64,000 nt of DNA from Globisporangium splendens (Eukaryota > Oomycota > Peronosporomycetes > Pythiales > Pythiaceae). Positions 11,203 through 23,194 of this stretch are shown piece by piece. Every line of letters starts with the position of its first letter. Position 1 is the stretch's first letter. The notes below the pieces were generated by a model. The model ran no database searches, had not been told where the DNA came from, and was given only the letters and a program-made list of their open reading frames with translations. The stretch spans positions 496,001-560,000 of the forward strand of contig VFIW01000003.1 of NCBI GenBank assembly GCA_006386115.1. Reading direction: 5' to 3'. Made by a program: the position numbers and the translations under genes.

Positions 11203-13072
11203 GTTGTTCAATGTGCAGAGTTTGTTGACAAGTGTGTGTGGCTGTTGGTTTCTCTGCAAACAAGCACAAGTTGCAGACAAGGAGCTCTGGGATGCGGACG
11301 CGCGGCGGGCTCTGGCGACTCGGAAACTCCAACCGGGGAAGAAAACCGCAAATGGAGGTGCTCGCTGACTCTCCTCCTCGTTTTCTCCTGCTCGCTCGCC
11401 TCTACAGTGCTCGGGTTCCAAGCGAGACCACCAGTTGTCGCATCCATCCCATCAAACGTGCGAGAGAAAGACGGAGCAACGACAAACATTTTTCGCCGAA
11501 ACGGTTTCATCCGCACCTTTGCATACAAACCGCGAGATAAAAAAACACACACAAAAACATCATAGAAAAAAAAACCTCATTTCGTGCAGAGTCAGAATGC
11601 TGTGTGATGCGGTGGAAAAGTACGGTAGAAAGTGAAAAACCCTATTGCAAGACTCCTTTTTTCGTCGATGGTGAACATTTTTACACTTGGTGTTTGTGTC
11701 GGCATGGTAAATCGAAATTCGAATCGCTGGCTTCGAAAAAGCTTGCTGTTGTGGACGTTGAACAGATTGAATCTGCTGGCGCGTGCTGCAGCTGCAGCAT
11801 TTGAATTTGAAGATGGAGGACGGGAGGAAGCGCTGGTATCAGATGTTGTGTTCTTGTTTCGGCAAACAAGCGCAAGCTGCGGATGGCAAATTTGCATTTC
11901 GATCTTTCTCAGAAATGCGCGTCCATCAAAGGTGTCGCCTCGCCTGTGTGTTGATAGATTGGGATACGATCTTGCTGGGTAGGTCGTTCCTCCGTGGTCC
12001 CATCCACTTGCCAAGTGTCAATCGCCGTCTGGGTAGAGATCAGCAGACAGGGGACAGGCTGCTCACAATCGGTCGACGGATGGGTAAACAGGAGCGCGGG
12101 CGACTAGTACCGTATGCGATACGTGCGGACTCCAATCCGTCTGCTTAGCGACTGGATTAATGCGATCGATTTACTGCTCCATGCCAAAATAGAAAGGCCT
12201 CTTTACTAAGTCAACCGAGCCAATACAAACACGAAACGACCAATTATCAGTTGGTGAAGGCTCTTAAAACAGAGGCGGGAGTCGATGGTTCGGAGCTGAT
12301 GATGGAAGGTTGAATCTTGCAAGACTGTGGATCATTTTGGGTGGGTGGGCAGGAAGCGATCACTTGCGACCGTCCTCATGCCACCGCTCCTGCGGATTTC
12401 CACGGCGAACAAGAGCAAACTGCAACCGCCCGCTCGCGCAGACGAATCAAGCGATCGGTCGCCATGCACGGCGTGAAACCTTACTGCACGTTTGTCGTCT
12501 GCGAACGCCACTGCGTGTGAAATGTTCAGTGGCTTCGCCACACCTGGACGCAGCTCAGCTCGTGGAAAAGGAAGATCGGACAGCACCGCATGTGTCGATC
12601 TGTTCAGCATGGCGCATGGGATATCCGCCGAATATCTGTTTCCTTCTTGGATCATGCCAATCAATCCGTCAATCACGCCATGAATCCGCACCAATGGTCC
12701 ACGCTTGTCCTACGCCAAGCAGCGCATGCGATCCGTCCGCTTGTGTTCGTTTCGCAGATGTGTGTCCAACAGCAGATCCGATTGCTCCTCATCCGCGAAT
12801 ATTTGAACTTTCAATATCCAAGATCTTCTCCAGGTGCGCTTCTGTGGAATGTTTCCTCCGAAATTTTGCCTTTGCGGCATAAAGATGAGAGAATGGTTTG
12901 CACACGAAATACACATCACCAGAGCATGTTCCATACATATAGACGCCATTTCATACTTACACTGTGTGCTCTTTCTCAATACGCGTGGATCTCCTGCATC
13001 CCAGGCGTTTGCTTTGCTTTGATTTGCTTCTCTCGCTCTCTCACTGTACCCGCTTGATGTGCGCGTATTTCC
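11203..13072. other. Long intergenic region, no gene recognised
   Basis: About 1.9 kb. Several open frames of 60-190 codons occur on both strands, but none has family resemblance, a splice structure or low-complexity bias to suggest coding. A short resemblance between ~11245-11285 and ~11845-11885 (both with GCAAACAAGC) may mark an old duplication. Confidence 0.4.
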
Positions 13073-13720
13073 TCAGTCGAACGTGATGTTCTTCTCGAGG
13101 AACTCGCGTACTGACTCCTCCATCTGCGCGACGTTCTCCATGTACGTGTCGTAGGGCATGTGCCACGGATCGGGCACGTCACGCGGGAACACGCAGAGCA
13201 CGCCCTTGCGCTCCTTGATCTTCGGGAAGAGCTCCACTACCTTGTACGTGTGGCCGCTCGCCACGCACACCACGAAGTCGGCCTCCATCACCATCTGCTC
13301 CGTCAGCATCTGCGACCGGTGCGCCGACAGGTCGATCTGGTACTCCTTCATCACCTCGATCGCATTCAGCGACGCCGGCGACCCGGGCTTCTCAAATGCA
13401 TCTGTGATGCTAATACACACGCATATAGACACATACAAATACAGTAACAAACAAGGCGGCGGTTAGCGCATACAACGTCGCGCCATACAGATAGGCACCG
13501 CCAGTAAGCGATTAAAGACGCCGCCATGTTGAAGAGCGCACGAGCTCCTTGTCACGGTTTGTGTACACAGGGGAACGTACGCTGCGGACTGGATGCGGAT
13601 GCCCTTCTGCTCCTGCTCCTCGCGCGAGAGCTTGAGCCGCCGCTTGAACCACTCGACCGCGAAGAGCTCGGCCACGGGCGACCGGCACGTGTTGCTCGTG
13701 CACACAAACACGATGTTCAT
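13073..13720 (-). CDS. Low-molecular-weight protein tyrosine phosphatase
   Basis: Exon 1 is 13720..13581 and exon 2 is 13409..13073. The intron has a GTACGT donor, and the TTAG acceptor just upstream of CATCACAG is the only nearby one that keeps the frame. Length is 158 residues, normal for the family. The P-loop is at the N-terminus (VCTSNTCRSP, the CX5R motif with nucleophile Cys and phosphate-binding Arg). The general-acid loop is DVPDPW near the C-terminus. The middle (SLNAIEVMKEYQID, SHRSQML-like) also fits. The family removes phosphate from tyrosine in small soluble proteins; some relatives act as arsenate reductases, but the DPW loop favours phosphatase. No signal peptide is visible, so it is probably cytosolic. 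Confidence 0.88.
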
Positions 13721-14330
13721 TGCTGCTGCAGTCGCTTGGTGACGGCTTGCTTTCTTTCCACACACAAGCCACTTCAGAAAAAAAAACACGCGAGAAAAAG
13801 ACCTCTGACACTTGATGTCCGACATCTTGAAGCGAAGATGCTGAATATTAAGTTAGAGATACCAAAATATACTTTAACGAGGAAGGTGGGAAAGATATGG
13901 CTACATCCGTGCTAACCACTCGCTTTCTGAATCTCTTAGTATCATTTGGGCTTGGCATATTGGTGGTGCACCCGCTGCAGAAGAATGGAGGCATGCTCTC
14001 CAATATACGTGAATCTGAGCTCACGTCTCGAATCTGAAAGATGCCTGTAAATGAACTGTTGGCTGTCGCTTTGTGCTCTCCATGATATCCTTTGTCAGTG
14101 AACGTTGAACGACAGGGGAAACTACCTTGCTTTTTATTGGTCAACAGCTGTCAGGTTGACGCTTCATATAGGAACAAAGCATGGCGCCTCATAGCTGAAA
14201 ATCAGCGCATTCTACTGCTTCTCTAGACGTTAGACGATCTTCTTCCTCTTCACAGTCTCACTCCGAGCGCTCCGGTTCTACGATTGCAATAGAATCGGCC
14301 ACTCACGACTCATACTTACTCGCACCTCAG
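13721..14330. other. Intergenic region
   Basis: Holds the promoter of the phosphatase gene (-) and the 3' flank of the protease gene (-). No further gene or repeat seen. Confidence 0.4.
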
Positions 14331-16682
14331 TTAGTTGGATGGGAAGCTCTTGACAACGCTCGCGTACGGGAATGGTCCAAGGAAGTGGCTCGTGTTCTGC
14401 TTCTTCGTGGATGCCTCCAGCAGCGTGTAGTCCAACTCGTCGTCAAAGTACTTCTTGTTGGCAGCGTACGAGCTCGGGTCCCACTCAATCTCGAAGCTGT
14501 TGACGAAGAAGCCCTGGAACTGCATGATCCACTTGCGCAGCGCCTCGTACGGGATGAAGTAGAAGCCACAGCGATCTGTGTCGTTCTCCTTGGTTTCCTC
14601 AGCAACCGGGCTAAGCATGGACAACAAATAGAGAATAAAATGCAATGGTCAATCCTCTTCACAATCTCAAAAACATTGCGATAATCACCATATGCAAGAC
14701 ATACGCAAGCGTGCGCGCGATCGCCAACTCGAGCATGGGCTTGAGGCAGATCTCGCGCGAAATGTGCTGCTCCGCCGAGTACTCCCAGAGACACATGACC
14801 GTCATGCGGTCGCCCCAGTCCGTCGTGTTGCGCACAAAGTAGACAAAGTCACCATCGGTGCGGCACTGCGACGCGTCCTTGCACTTCAAGTGCAGCGGTT
14901 GCACGTTGGTCTCGGCAAAGATCTTGGTCTCCTCCGTCAAACACGGCTCGACGCCTTCATTGTACTCAGTTTGCGACTCGTTGCTGGCGCCGCGTTTCTT
15001 GCCATCGATGCCTTCGTTGCCACATTGGTACCAGTTGAACGGACTGCAGACAGATAAATAACAAAATACACAAATATGTGAGCATGCGCCTGCCAAACTC
15101 AGTCGAAACGCCTAAAGCGAACACGTACTTGTAGCTGTTGGGGCACACGGTGCGCTCCTCCCAGTCCGACACTTCTTGCATCCAGTACGCGAGCGAGTGG
15201 CTGCCCTGAGTCGGTCCATCGGACCACGAGTTCTTCACGATCAGACCGCCAGTGAAGCCTTCGCGGGTCAAGAAGGCGTCATTGTAACCAACGAGAAGCT
15301 AAGGCAAGACACACAACAGTCAGTGGCATGCATATGAAGCGTAAAGCACACTGTAGACACATACCATGGCGTGACCGCCTTCGATCGACATGCCGCGGTG
15401 GCTGAAGAACTCGCCCTCCATGTTGCGGTTGCTGCCGCCCTTGAGCGGCACACAGCAGGTCGTCATCGACATTTCTGGCGGACACAAAGTGCACTGCTCC
15501 GGCTGGCAGTGCGGGTCGCTCGCAAAGGAGCCGATGCACGGGTAGTAGTGCGTGACCATCGCGACAGGCGTCGACAGCGGCATGGCCTGCTTCTTGCGGA
15601 ACAGGTGCTCGCGGACCGACATGTCCTCGTACTTGGTGTCCATACTCTACAGTAGGTACAAAGCATTAGTCGCTAGCTCTCACTCCTAGGCTCGTTCTGT
15701 TTTCATTTGCATATATGGTCACGTTGCACACCTTGACGGCAAACTTCAACGGGTTGGACGCGCGCGCGATCTCCATGCCGGGGCAAAGCGTGTCGTTGCC
15801 GTCGTTCATGTAGTACTCGCACACCGTCTGTGGGAAAATGGACTCCTGGAGACCCTCACGGAGGTAGTACATCAACGGCACTTCGCCACCTTCGGTCGAG
15901 TTTTCCCAGACCTGCCGAATGCCACAGAATACCACATCACACAGATCAAAAGGAGCTCTTCGCTTTATCTGATGGGGTTGATGTGCGCGCTTACGTACCG
16001 CATCGCCTGCCACGCGGCACGCCTTTTGCTGCGGGGAATCCGCTGGACCTGTGCAAAGCTTCAGGATTTCCACACCATACGCCTATGGAGACAGCAACAA
16101 CAACCAGTCAATTGAGTTAGATGTTCTTGGGCTCGCTTGCATATCCAGATACACACGTGCACATACCTGTTCCGAGAACGCGACGTACTCGTCTTCCTCG
16201 AGCCATCCGTTGCGCACGCCGTTCTCGCGGTACGATTGCTCCAGGAAGCCGATCGTCGCAAAGTCCCAGCAGGTGCCGCGGTGCGCCTGGTTCTGACGCG
16301 GCGTCACGTAGTCGACGGCAAACTTGGACGGCAGGAACGCCATGGGCAGGCGCTCAATCGCCATCGGCTCGTCGTTGTCTTCCTCCTTCTCCCTGTGCTG
16401 ACTGTGATGGCGTCTCGACGCGCTCACCGTGTTGGACACTTGCACAGATGCGGATTGCGTCGCGACCTGCGCCTCGAGCCGAGTGATCGTGCTGTGCATC
16501 GACACGCACACCGAGAGCAGCGCGAGCAGCGCCACGCCGTTCAGCGCGTAGAACAGCGTCGGCTTCTTCTTGAGCAAGCGCAGCGCATCGCTGTTCTTAT
16601 CAGCAGGCGTATGCTGTCGCGGGAGCACGTCGGCGTCTTCGGATCCGTAGCGCAGCAGCGGACTGCGGTCGCGCGCCACCAT
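14331..16682 (-). CDS. Papain-like (C1A) cysteine protease with N-terminal membrane anchor
   Basis: Seven exons: 16682..16167, 16082..15999, 15911..15732, 15646..15365, 15298..15129, 15043..14705, 14610..14331. They make 677 codons (676 residues). A short cytosolic N-terminus precedes one hydrophobic segment at ~47-62 (TLFYALNGVALLALLS), so the protein is probably type II membrane-anchored with the protease outside or lumenal. No papain-type propeptide is evident before the catalytic Cys (QAHRGTCWDFA, with oxyanion Gln six residues upstream). The His is in GGHAMLLVGYND and the Asn in IVKNSW. Several Cys-rich inserts lie between them. The C-terminal ~260 residues after the active-site Asn form an unusually long Cys-containing extension that I do not recognise. 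An in-frame ATG at 16730 would add 16 residues. Confidence 0.85.
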
Positions 16683-17792
16683 CTTCTCTCTTCTGTTGCT
16701 GTCTGGGTGACTTGCAGGGGTTGGCGGCAAAAGCGAAATTGAGGCGGGAGGAAGGCAAGGGGGAGGCGAGTGTTCGATGAACGGAGTGCAGACGGATCGA
16801 GCGACCCTCGTTCATTTACAGACCCACATGAAGCAAAGAGAGAGAACGCACCCATCCTCCTCACTCACACATCACACGTTCACTCAACACAAAGCAATCA
16901 GACCAAGATCGTCATTTGTCAATGAAAGAGGGTGCTTTTAGAGAAGTGTGTGCGGAATAGGAAGTGACGAAGAGACCCGCGGTATCGAGTACCATACTAA
17001 TGATGACGAAATGCACTGTATGGGGTGTCTATAGGCATTACAAAAGGGTAAACTCGTTTATAAAATCACTCGTTGACAGAGAGTTTCGTAATGTGTGGAG
17101 GAGGAGCAACAAATCCAGTATAGAAACCACAAACGAGAATATTCACAAGAAACAGGTCAACAACAGATAGGAGAGGCGCATCAACTTTGAGAGAATCAAG
17201 TGAGTGGCGAGAAAAGAAGGACGCAAGAAAGACTCCTCGGACTGGTCTCCTGATCAAGTAAATGAGTTCGTTTTCTCAAGACAATTGCATCTCATTCACA
17301 CACTTTACCGACTCACCACGGCTCGCATCGAGTCTTATTTCGCAACACGGAATACGGTGGCAGCAGCCTTTGGCTTCATTTTGATGAGGCACACCATTCG
17401 GTGGCAAGTTATACTAAAACCGTATGCTTTCTTAAAACCGGAGTTGTACCCATCTGATGCTGCCAAGATCTCCTGACTTTTGGGGGGAGGAAAGTTGCAC
17501 GCTTCGCTGACAGAAGCAAGCAGCGCATCCATTGCGTTTCCACCACGCACTTCAGCGTGTGGCCTCACTTCAGTAAGGTTAGTGCGCATCGCTACGACTG
17601 TGGCAATTGAAACTTTCTATGGCCACTGTTGTAGCTTTCTCATTGAAAGCCTACTCAGCCGAGGCTTCCCCCTCTCGAGACTTCATGGCGCAATTGAACA
17701 AATATCAACCACGTGTGCATTGATGACAGTTACGATCCATGCATGAATAGACAGAGTCAAATAAATGACGGCAACGGGGTGTCTCCGAAATG
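16683..17792. other. Intergenic region
   Basis: Promoter side of the protease gene and 3' flank of the first FBT gene. A CTCAATTT element near 16734-16741 (minus strand) fits the oomycete initiator pattern YTCANTYY about 55 bases upstream of the protease ATG. No other gene seen. Confidence 0.35.
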
Positions 17793-19457
17793 TTAGCAGC
17801 CACTGCCGCCGGCGATCACCAGACACGATGTGGATTCAAAGATACTCAGGAGGTTCGTGGTCACTGACCACGCGAGCGCGAAGACCAAGTAGCAGATGGT
17901 GAACGTGCCCATGAAGTGGCTGGATCCACCGAGGCGCTTGAGCATCTGGGTCTCCTCTTTCTGGCGAGGCAGGAGAACCAGCCAGCAAAGCGAGAGCAAG
18001 TTGACGGTGTACATGAGCAGAACTGTGATCGTGATATCCCGACGCACTTCCGTGCTGTCTTCCTTAATCGTGTCGTTATCGAGCGTGAACAGCGAGTCCA
18101 CGTTCTTCGTGATCGTGGTGGCAAACGGCGTCGCGAGGTTGCTCACCGTCGTCAGCAGACCATACATTGCACCTTCGTGACCCTCAGTTGAAAGCTCGAT
18201 AATCACGAACGTCGACACGATGAACGATATACCCATCGGGATCTGCTCGATCACGGGGATCGCAAGCCAGAACCACTGCGCGCGGTAGATACCCCACACG
18301 GTAAACAGCACGCACGTGGCATCGAGCACCACGAAGGCGAACATCGTGTACACTGGCACCCAGCGCCAATCCCAGTGCAGACCGTACTTGCCAGTGAACC
18401 AAATGGCCGCCGCAAACACGCCGTTGTACGCGAGTCCGCTGACCTTTTCATTGATTGGCTGGACTTTGACCCAGATCGACTGGATAGGACCGCGCGAGAC
18501 GTACGTGAGACGAGCGAAGATCCCGGAGAAGAACGTGTACGCGATCACCTGGTACACCGCTCGGGTCTGGACAGTCTGCCACAGGGTGTGGATGTACTCG
18601 CGAAGGTGGACTCGAGGAACGCGCTCTTCGCGGATAAAGATCCACGTGATGGGAATCATAGGAGCCATGACAATCGCGAGTCCGAGCATCATGATCGGAA
18701 ACGAGATCGAGAAATCGAAGTCACCGCCATAGTCCACGCCGTTCATCCCGAATCCGACCACGAACGACGCCAAAATGTTGAACACCGTTCGCGTGCCGTA
18801 GATGACACTCTGGGTCGTACCTCGAACAGCCAACGGCTCCCGCTGAGCCAGCTCCACGACGATCCCATCAGCACAGACATCAGCCATCAGGTATCCGAAC
18901 GCACACAGCATCATCGGGACGATGTACTTGCTGCCAGTTTTCGCTGCGGCGTAGTTGATCGTCTCTTTCTGCGCGTCGGTCAGGTTCTTATCGGGGATAT
19001 CGCGCACCGTTGGGTCAGTGTAGTAAGGTTCGCCCACGGGGGTGGCCGCCATGATGACCAGCATCACGATCGCGATTGTCCAGCCGATGATCATGTACGG
19101 ACGACGACGGTATCCGTAAATCGGGAAACAGTCCGAGAGCATACCGTAAAACACCTTGAACGACCACGCGAGCTGAACCAGCGTCGACGCCGTCGTCGTC
19201 TCTGTTCCGTCGAGATTGAGGTAGTTTTGAAGAAACGGGTACACGACACCTGGAAGAATGCCATCGATGAGTCCGACGGCGGCGTACTGCGCGACGAGTC
19301 CAATGTAATCCCTGGAGAAGAGCCGCGGTGCGCCACCGTCACGCAAGGCGCCACCTTCGAACATGTCGTCGAAGTGCTTCATCTTCTCGTAGTTCTTGAG
19401 CGGTGTGATGCCTGCCACCCCGAGCATCGTGATGCTGTCTCGATCCGGTGACTCCAT
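17793..19457 (-). CDS. Folate-biopterin transporter (FBT/BT1) family protein, copy 1
   Basis: Intronless, 554 residues, TAA stop. The ATG at 19457 (MESPDRDSITML) is chosen because both paralogues in the window start with the same ...DSITML-type N-terminus; an in-frame ATG at 19598 would add 47 residues. About twelve hydrophobic segments are visible, with family blocks such as GLIDGILPGVVYPFLQNYL, KVFYGMLSDCFPIYGYRRR and GTTQSVIYGTRTVFNIL. BT1-family proteins of the major facilitator superfamily carry folate, pterins or related solutes across membranes; oomycetes carry many copies. The closest relative is copy 2, 2 kb upstream on the same strand; copy 3 at 38.6 kb is more distant. The substrate cannot be read from sequence. 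Confidence 0.9.
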   Translation of the reverse strand: MESPDRDSITMLGVAGITPLKNYEKMKHFDDMFEGGALRDGGAPRLFSRDYIGLVAQYAAVGLIDGILPGVVYPFLQNYLNLDGTETTTASTLVQLAWSFKVFYGMLSDCFPIYGYRRRPYMIIGWTIAIVMLVIMAATPVGEPYYTDPTVRDIPDKNLTDAQKETINYAAAKTGSKYIVPMMLCAFGYLMADVCADGIVVELAQREPLAVRGTTQSVIYGTRTVFNILASFVVGFGMNGVDYGGDFDFSISFPIMMLGLAIVMAPMIPITWIFIREERVPRVHLREYIHTLWQTVQTRAVYQVIAYTFFSGIFARLTYVSRGPIQSIWVKVQPINEKVSGLAYNGVFAAAIWFTGKYGLHWDWRWVPVYTMFAFVVLDATCVLFTVWGIYRAQWFWLAIPVIEQIPMGISFIVSTFVIIELSTEGHEGAMYGLLTTVSNLATPFATTITKNVDSLFTLDNDTIKEDSTEVRRDITITVLLMYTVNLLSLCWLVLLPRQKEETQMLKRLGGSSHFMGTFTICYLVFALAWSVTTNLLSIFESTSCLVIAGGSGC

Positions 19458-21502
19458 GGCTATCTGGACTGCTGTTATTGACTGCTGCGCTGAACTGAAG
19501 CCGAGTTGAGAGAGAAGCGGATACTGGGATAAACGAATCAGACGCGGCAATTTGCCCCACGTCCGTGAGACCTGGCGAATTCGAGAATGAGCTGACACGC
19601 GGGACAGAGAAACCCATTACCGCCGATGGGAAAGAAAGGGAGCCAAAGAGCTCTCTTGTTCCCTCTCCCCTGTAAGCTGGTGTCCAGTTACAGGTGTACG
19701 CATGGGGAGAACAGATGGGCGTGAGGGAAAGAATGCGGCGTGGGAGGAAGAAAAATGAGAGCTCTGCGCACGATGCATCACCGAATCCCACTTCGGTCTC
19801 TTCTCCCTTTGCCTTGATAGCCAAACACAGATGCGGATGGGTTTGGAGCTGACCCAGTCGGCCGAGTACGCTTGATGGGAGGAGACAGGAAAGAGTCTCA
19901 CCTACGCTCTCCCTCTCATTCCCGGCACAACGTGACGGCAAAACTTCATGACGCTGCGAAGCACATCCATCAAGCTCACAGTATTGTACTGCACTATTGG
20001 AATACCATCTAAAGAAGTTCAGAAAAGCATGGAGCTGCTTCGCGGTGCAATCGCGTCTTCATTCTTCACTGAAAAGTAGGAGAAGAACGTGTGAGTGTGT
20101 ACATATCCACCCTCTCCCAACGCATTAATGCAAGCACGGAGCTCATTCATTGCGTCTAATTGTTTCGCTCTCGCTCCTCAGGGAGAATGGGCGATCAGAT
20201 GCATCTTTATAGACGGTGTAGGATACGTGGCGAAGACGACCATGAAGATCCATGACAACGCGCCTCCAGTTCTCCCTTTCACGGTTTCTCTGGTGCCAAC
20301 ACATGACGCAACCGCATGGATATTTTCTCCACAATCACGGACTCAACAAATGCGAATCAGCGTGTGGCAAGCGATCAGCCGAAACGACGTAGAGGGTTTA
20401 ATGGACGACCAACTGCCTGCAGTTCTGTCCTTCGATTAGGGACGCTCTCGTCATGAAACGCTTCTTCCTGGTCTCTCCGTCTCACCTGATCAGTCAGTCA
20501 GCCTTCTTTCGCCATGTGGCAGAAGAAAACCGACACGTCTTCTACTGCTTATCACTCTGCTCGCCTCGTCACCGCATTGCAATCCGCTCCAGTGTGTATG
20601 AGAATAGTGCTGCTTCGCTTTCTGTCTCTATGGACTCATCCTTGCATACTCCAGTCAGGGTTGGGCACTTGAGGTTCGGCCATTCCGACCTGACCTCACC
20701 AACGATCCTGCAGGATGATCAAGCGCATCTATTGGACAAATGTGCAATCGAGTAAAAATGCTTACCGGAAGCGCGCAGATCCAAAAAGAGAACACGCCAT
20801 TCGCCATATCTCGCAGTCATCAAGCAGCATCTCCTAGCGATCTGCAGAGCTGAACATCCTTGTCACTGCTCCGATTGCAGCTGCTTGCACATCCAAACGC
20901 ACGCAGCCCCACATCCAAACGCAAGCACACAGCTCGTCCTTTGCGATTAGCCACAGTTTTGCCGCAGACTATTCATGATCCGTAGCGCTCGTGTCGTTGT
21001 TCATTCTGTAAATGCAACCACGGTTCGATGCAATTGGAAGCTAACCACAAGATTGCAATCTTCCGACTGCGCGGGCAAAATCCCGCTCTGAAAGTGGGTC
21101 AAACTGGTGCAAACCATTCTCAAAAAGAGAAAAATCGAGTCGAAATCGAGGAGCTCCAAATGGATCTCCTCCAGCAATCGCACACACGTAACGAAGGTCT
21201 CCACATGACATTTCGCTGTTCTGTGTTTTCTTCTTTCGGCGTCCTACTATCGGACGTTTGATAAAGCGTCTGCTCAAGCGAACGAGCCGCACCTCAGAGT
21301 GGTTCACATAAACCCCTCCTCTTTGCATTCCATCATCCATATCAAGACTTTGGACCCGGTCCAACGTCACATCCAAATCATGTTAATGCTACCACTGGAT
21401 TCTCACGACAGTAAATCGCTATAAATCAAAATATTCCTTCTCCGTTATGGCTCATAAACTCAAACAAATATATAAAGAAACGCGCCATAGCCTTATGATC
21501 TT
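19458..21502. other. Intergenic region between the two tandem FBT genes
   Basis: About 2 kb. It holds the promoter of copy 1 (see the initiator-like site at 19577-19592) and the 3' flank of copy 2. A short direct repeat of CACATCCAAACGCA occurs near 20887-20925. Open frames up to 114 codons show no recognisable family. Confidence 0.4.
19577..19592 (-). promoter_or_regulatory. Oomycete initiator-like element upstream of FBT copy 1
   Basis: Read on the minus strand the site is GCTCATTCTCGAATTC. It matches the oomycete core-promoter initiator pattern GCTCATTYYN and is followed by an AT-rich flank. It lies about 120 bases upstream of the ATG at 19457, a plausible transcription start distance. 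Single-site matches of this size arise by chance, so this is a suggestion. Confidence 0.35.
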
Positions 21503-23194
21503 TTACGAACCCTTTTCCTTACCACAGCCATCGCCACCGGCGATCACCAGACACGCCGTCGAATCGAAGAGCGTCAGCATGTTGGTCGTCACGGACCACA
21601 CGAGCGAGAACACAAGGTAGCAGATCGTGAACGTGCCCATGAAGTGGCTGGATCCGCCGAGGCGCTTGAGCATCTGGGTCTCCTCTTTCTGGCGAGGCAG
21701 CAGCACCAACCAACCGAGTGAGAGCAAGTTGACGGCGTACATGATCACGATCGTGATCGTGAGATCCCACCGCACAGACAAAGTATCAGTCTTGATGCGG
21801 TCGTTCGAGAAATCAAAGAGCGAACCCACGTTCTTCGTGATCGTCGCTGCAAAAGGTGCCGAGAGGTTGCTCACCGTCGTCAGCAGACCATACATTGCAC
21901 CTTCGTGACCCTCGGTCGAAAGCTCGACGATCACAAACGTCGACACGATGAACGATATGCCCATCGGGATCTGCTCAATCACGGGGATCGCAAGCCAGAA
22001 CCACTGCGCGCGGTAGATGTCCCAAACAGTGAAGAGTACGCAGACAGCATCGAGGATGACAAAGATGATCATCGTGTACACTGGCACCCAGCGCCAATCC
22101 CAGTGCAGACCGTACTTGCCCGTGCACCAAATGGCCGCCGCAAACAAACCGTTGTACGCGAGTCCGCTGATTTTTTCATTGATTGGTTGGACTTTGACGA
22201 GGATCGACTGAATTGGTAAGCGGCTCACGAAGGAAAAACGTGAGAAAAACCCAGAGAAGAACATGTACGCGATCACCTGGTACACCGCTCGGGTCTGCAC
22301 AATCTGCCACAACGAGCGAATGTATCCACGGAACTCCACGCGTGGTACACGCTCTTCGCGGATAAAGATCCACGTGATGGGGACCATCGGAGCCATGACG
22401 ATCGCGAGTCCGAGCATCATGATCGGAAACGAGATCGAGAAATCGAAGTCGCCGCCATAGTCCACGCCGTTCATCCCGAATCCGACCACGAACGACGCCA
22501 GGATATTGAACACCGTTCGCGTGCCGTAGATGACACTCTGGGTCGTACCTCGAACAGCCAACGGCTCCCGCTGAGCCAGCTCCACGACGATCCCATCAGC
22601 ACATACGTCGGCGAGAAGGTATCCGAACGCACACAGCATCATCGGGACGATGTACTTGTACCCGCTCTCAGCAGCTGACGGATTCAGTGTCGCTATCTGC
22701 GCTTCAGTCATGTTATCCTTTGGGATATCACGTATGGTTGGATCGCTGAAATAAGGATCCCCGGCAGGTGTAGCCGCCATGATGACCAGCATCACGATCG
22801 CGATTGTCCAGCCGATGATCATGTACGGACGACGACGGTATCCGTAAATCGGGAAACAATCCGAGAGCATACCGTAAAACACCTTGAACGACCACGCGAG
22901 CTGAACCAGCGTCGACGCCGTCGTCGTCTCTGTTCCGTCGAGATTGAGGTAGTTTTGAAGAAACGGGTACACGACACCTGGAAGAATGCCATCGATGAGT
23001 CCGACGGCGGCGTACTGCGCGACGAGTCCAATGTAATCCCTGGAGAAGAGCCGCGGTGCGCCACCGTCACGCAAGGCGCCACCTTCGAACATGTCATCGA
23101 AGCCGTGACGCATCTTCTCGTAGCTCCTGGGCGGCGACAGCCCACTCGTTCCGAGCATCGTGATGCTTTCCCGCTCGGGCGACGTCGTGCTCAT
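21503..23194 (-). CDS. Folate-biopterin transporter (FBT/BT1) family protein, copy 2
   Basis: Intronless, 563 residues from ATG at 23194 (MSTTSPERESITML). It has the same twelve-helix layout and signature blocks as copy 1. It differs mainly at the N-terminus, in the loop near residues 165-200 and in the extreme C-terminus, which adds a charged GKEKGS tail. Over 22773-23094 it matches copy 1 (19045-19366) at all but one base by eye, including third codon positions, while the adjoining loop is strongly diverged. That pattern points to gene conversion or unequal exchange after tandem duplication. Probable solute:proton symporter of folate, pterin or similar compounds; substrate unknown. Confidence 0.9.
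   Translation of the reverse strand: MSTTSPERESITMLGTSGLSPPRSYEKMRHGFDDMFEGGALRDGGAPRLFSRDYIGLVAQYAAVGLIDGILPGVVYPFLQNYLNLDGTETTTASTLVQLAWSFKVFYGMLSDCFPIYGYRRRPYMIIGWTIAIVMLVIMAATPAGDPYFSDPTIRDIPKDNMTEAQIATLNPSAAESGYKYIVPMMLCAFGYLLADVCADGIVVELAQREPLAVRGTTQSVIYGTRTVFNILASFVVGFGMNGVDYGGDFDFSISFPIMMLGLAIVMAPMVPITWIFIREERVPRVEFRGYIRSLWQIVQTRAVYQVIAYMFFSGFFSRFSFVSRLPIQSILVKVQPINEKISGLAYNGLFAAAIWCTGKYGLHWDWRWVPVYTMIIFVILDAVCVLFTVWDIYRAQWFWLAIPVIEQIPMGISFIVSTFVIVELSTEGHEGAMYGLLTTVSNLSAPFAATITKNVGSLFDFSNDRIKTDTLSVRWDLTITIVIMYAVNLLSLGWLVLLPRQKEETQMLKRLGGSSHFMGTFTICYLVFSLVWSVTTNMLTLFDSTACLVIAGGDGCGKEKGS

Noticed and set aside
10354..11565. 403-codon open frame on the plus strand
   Set aside because: Arg/Leu/Val-rich antisense of the Gln/Tyr-rich gene; no family resemblance.
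12332..12979. Possible gene on the minus strand in the 11.2-13.1 kb gap
   Set aside because: Frames of 60-120 codons with no recognisable motif, no plausible splice structure and no agreement between frames.
20095..20439. 114-codon frame between the FBT genes
   Set aside because: No family resemblance, no splice partners, length expected by chance in 2 kb.
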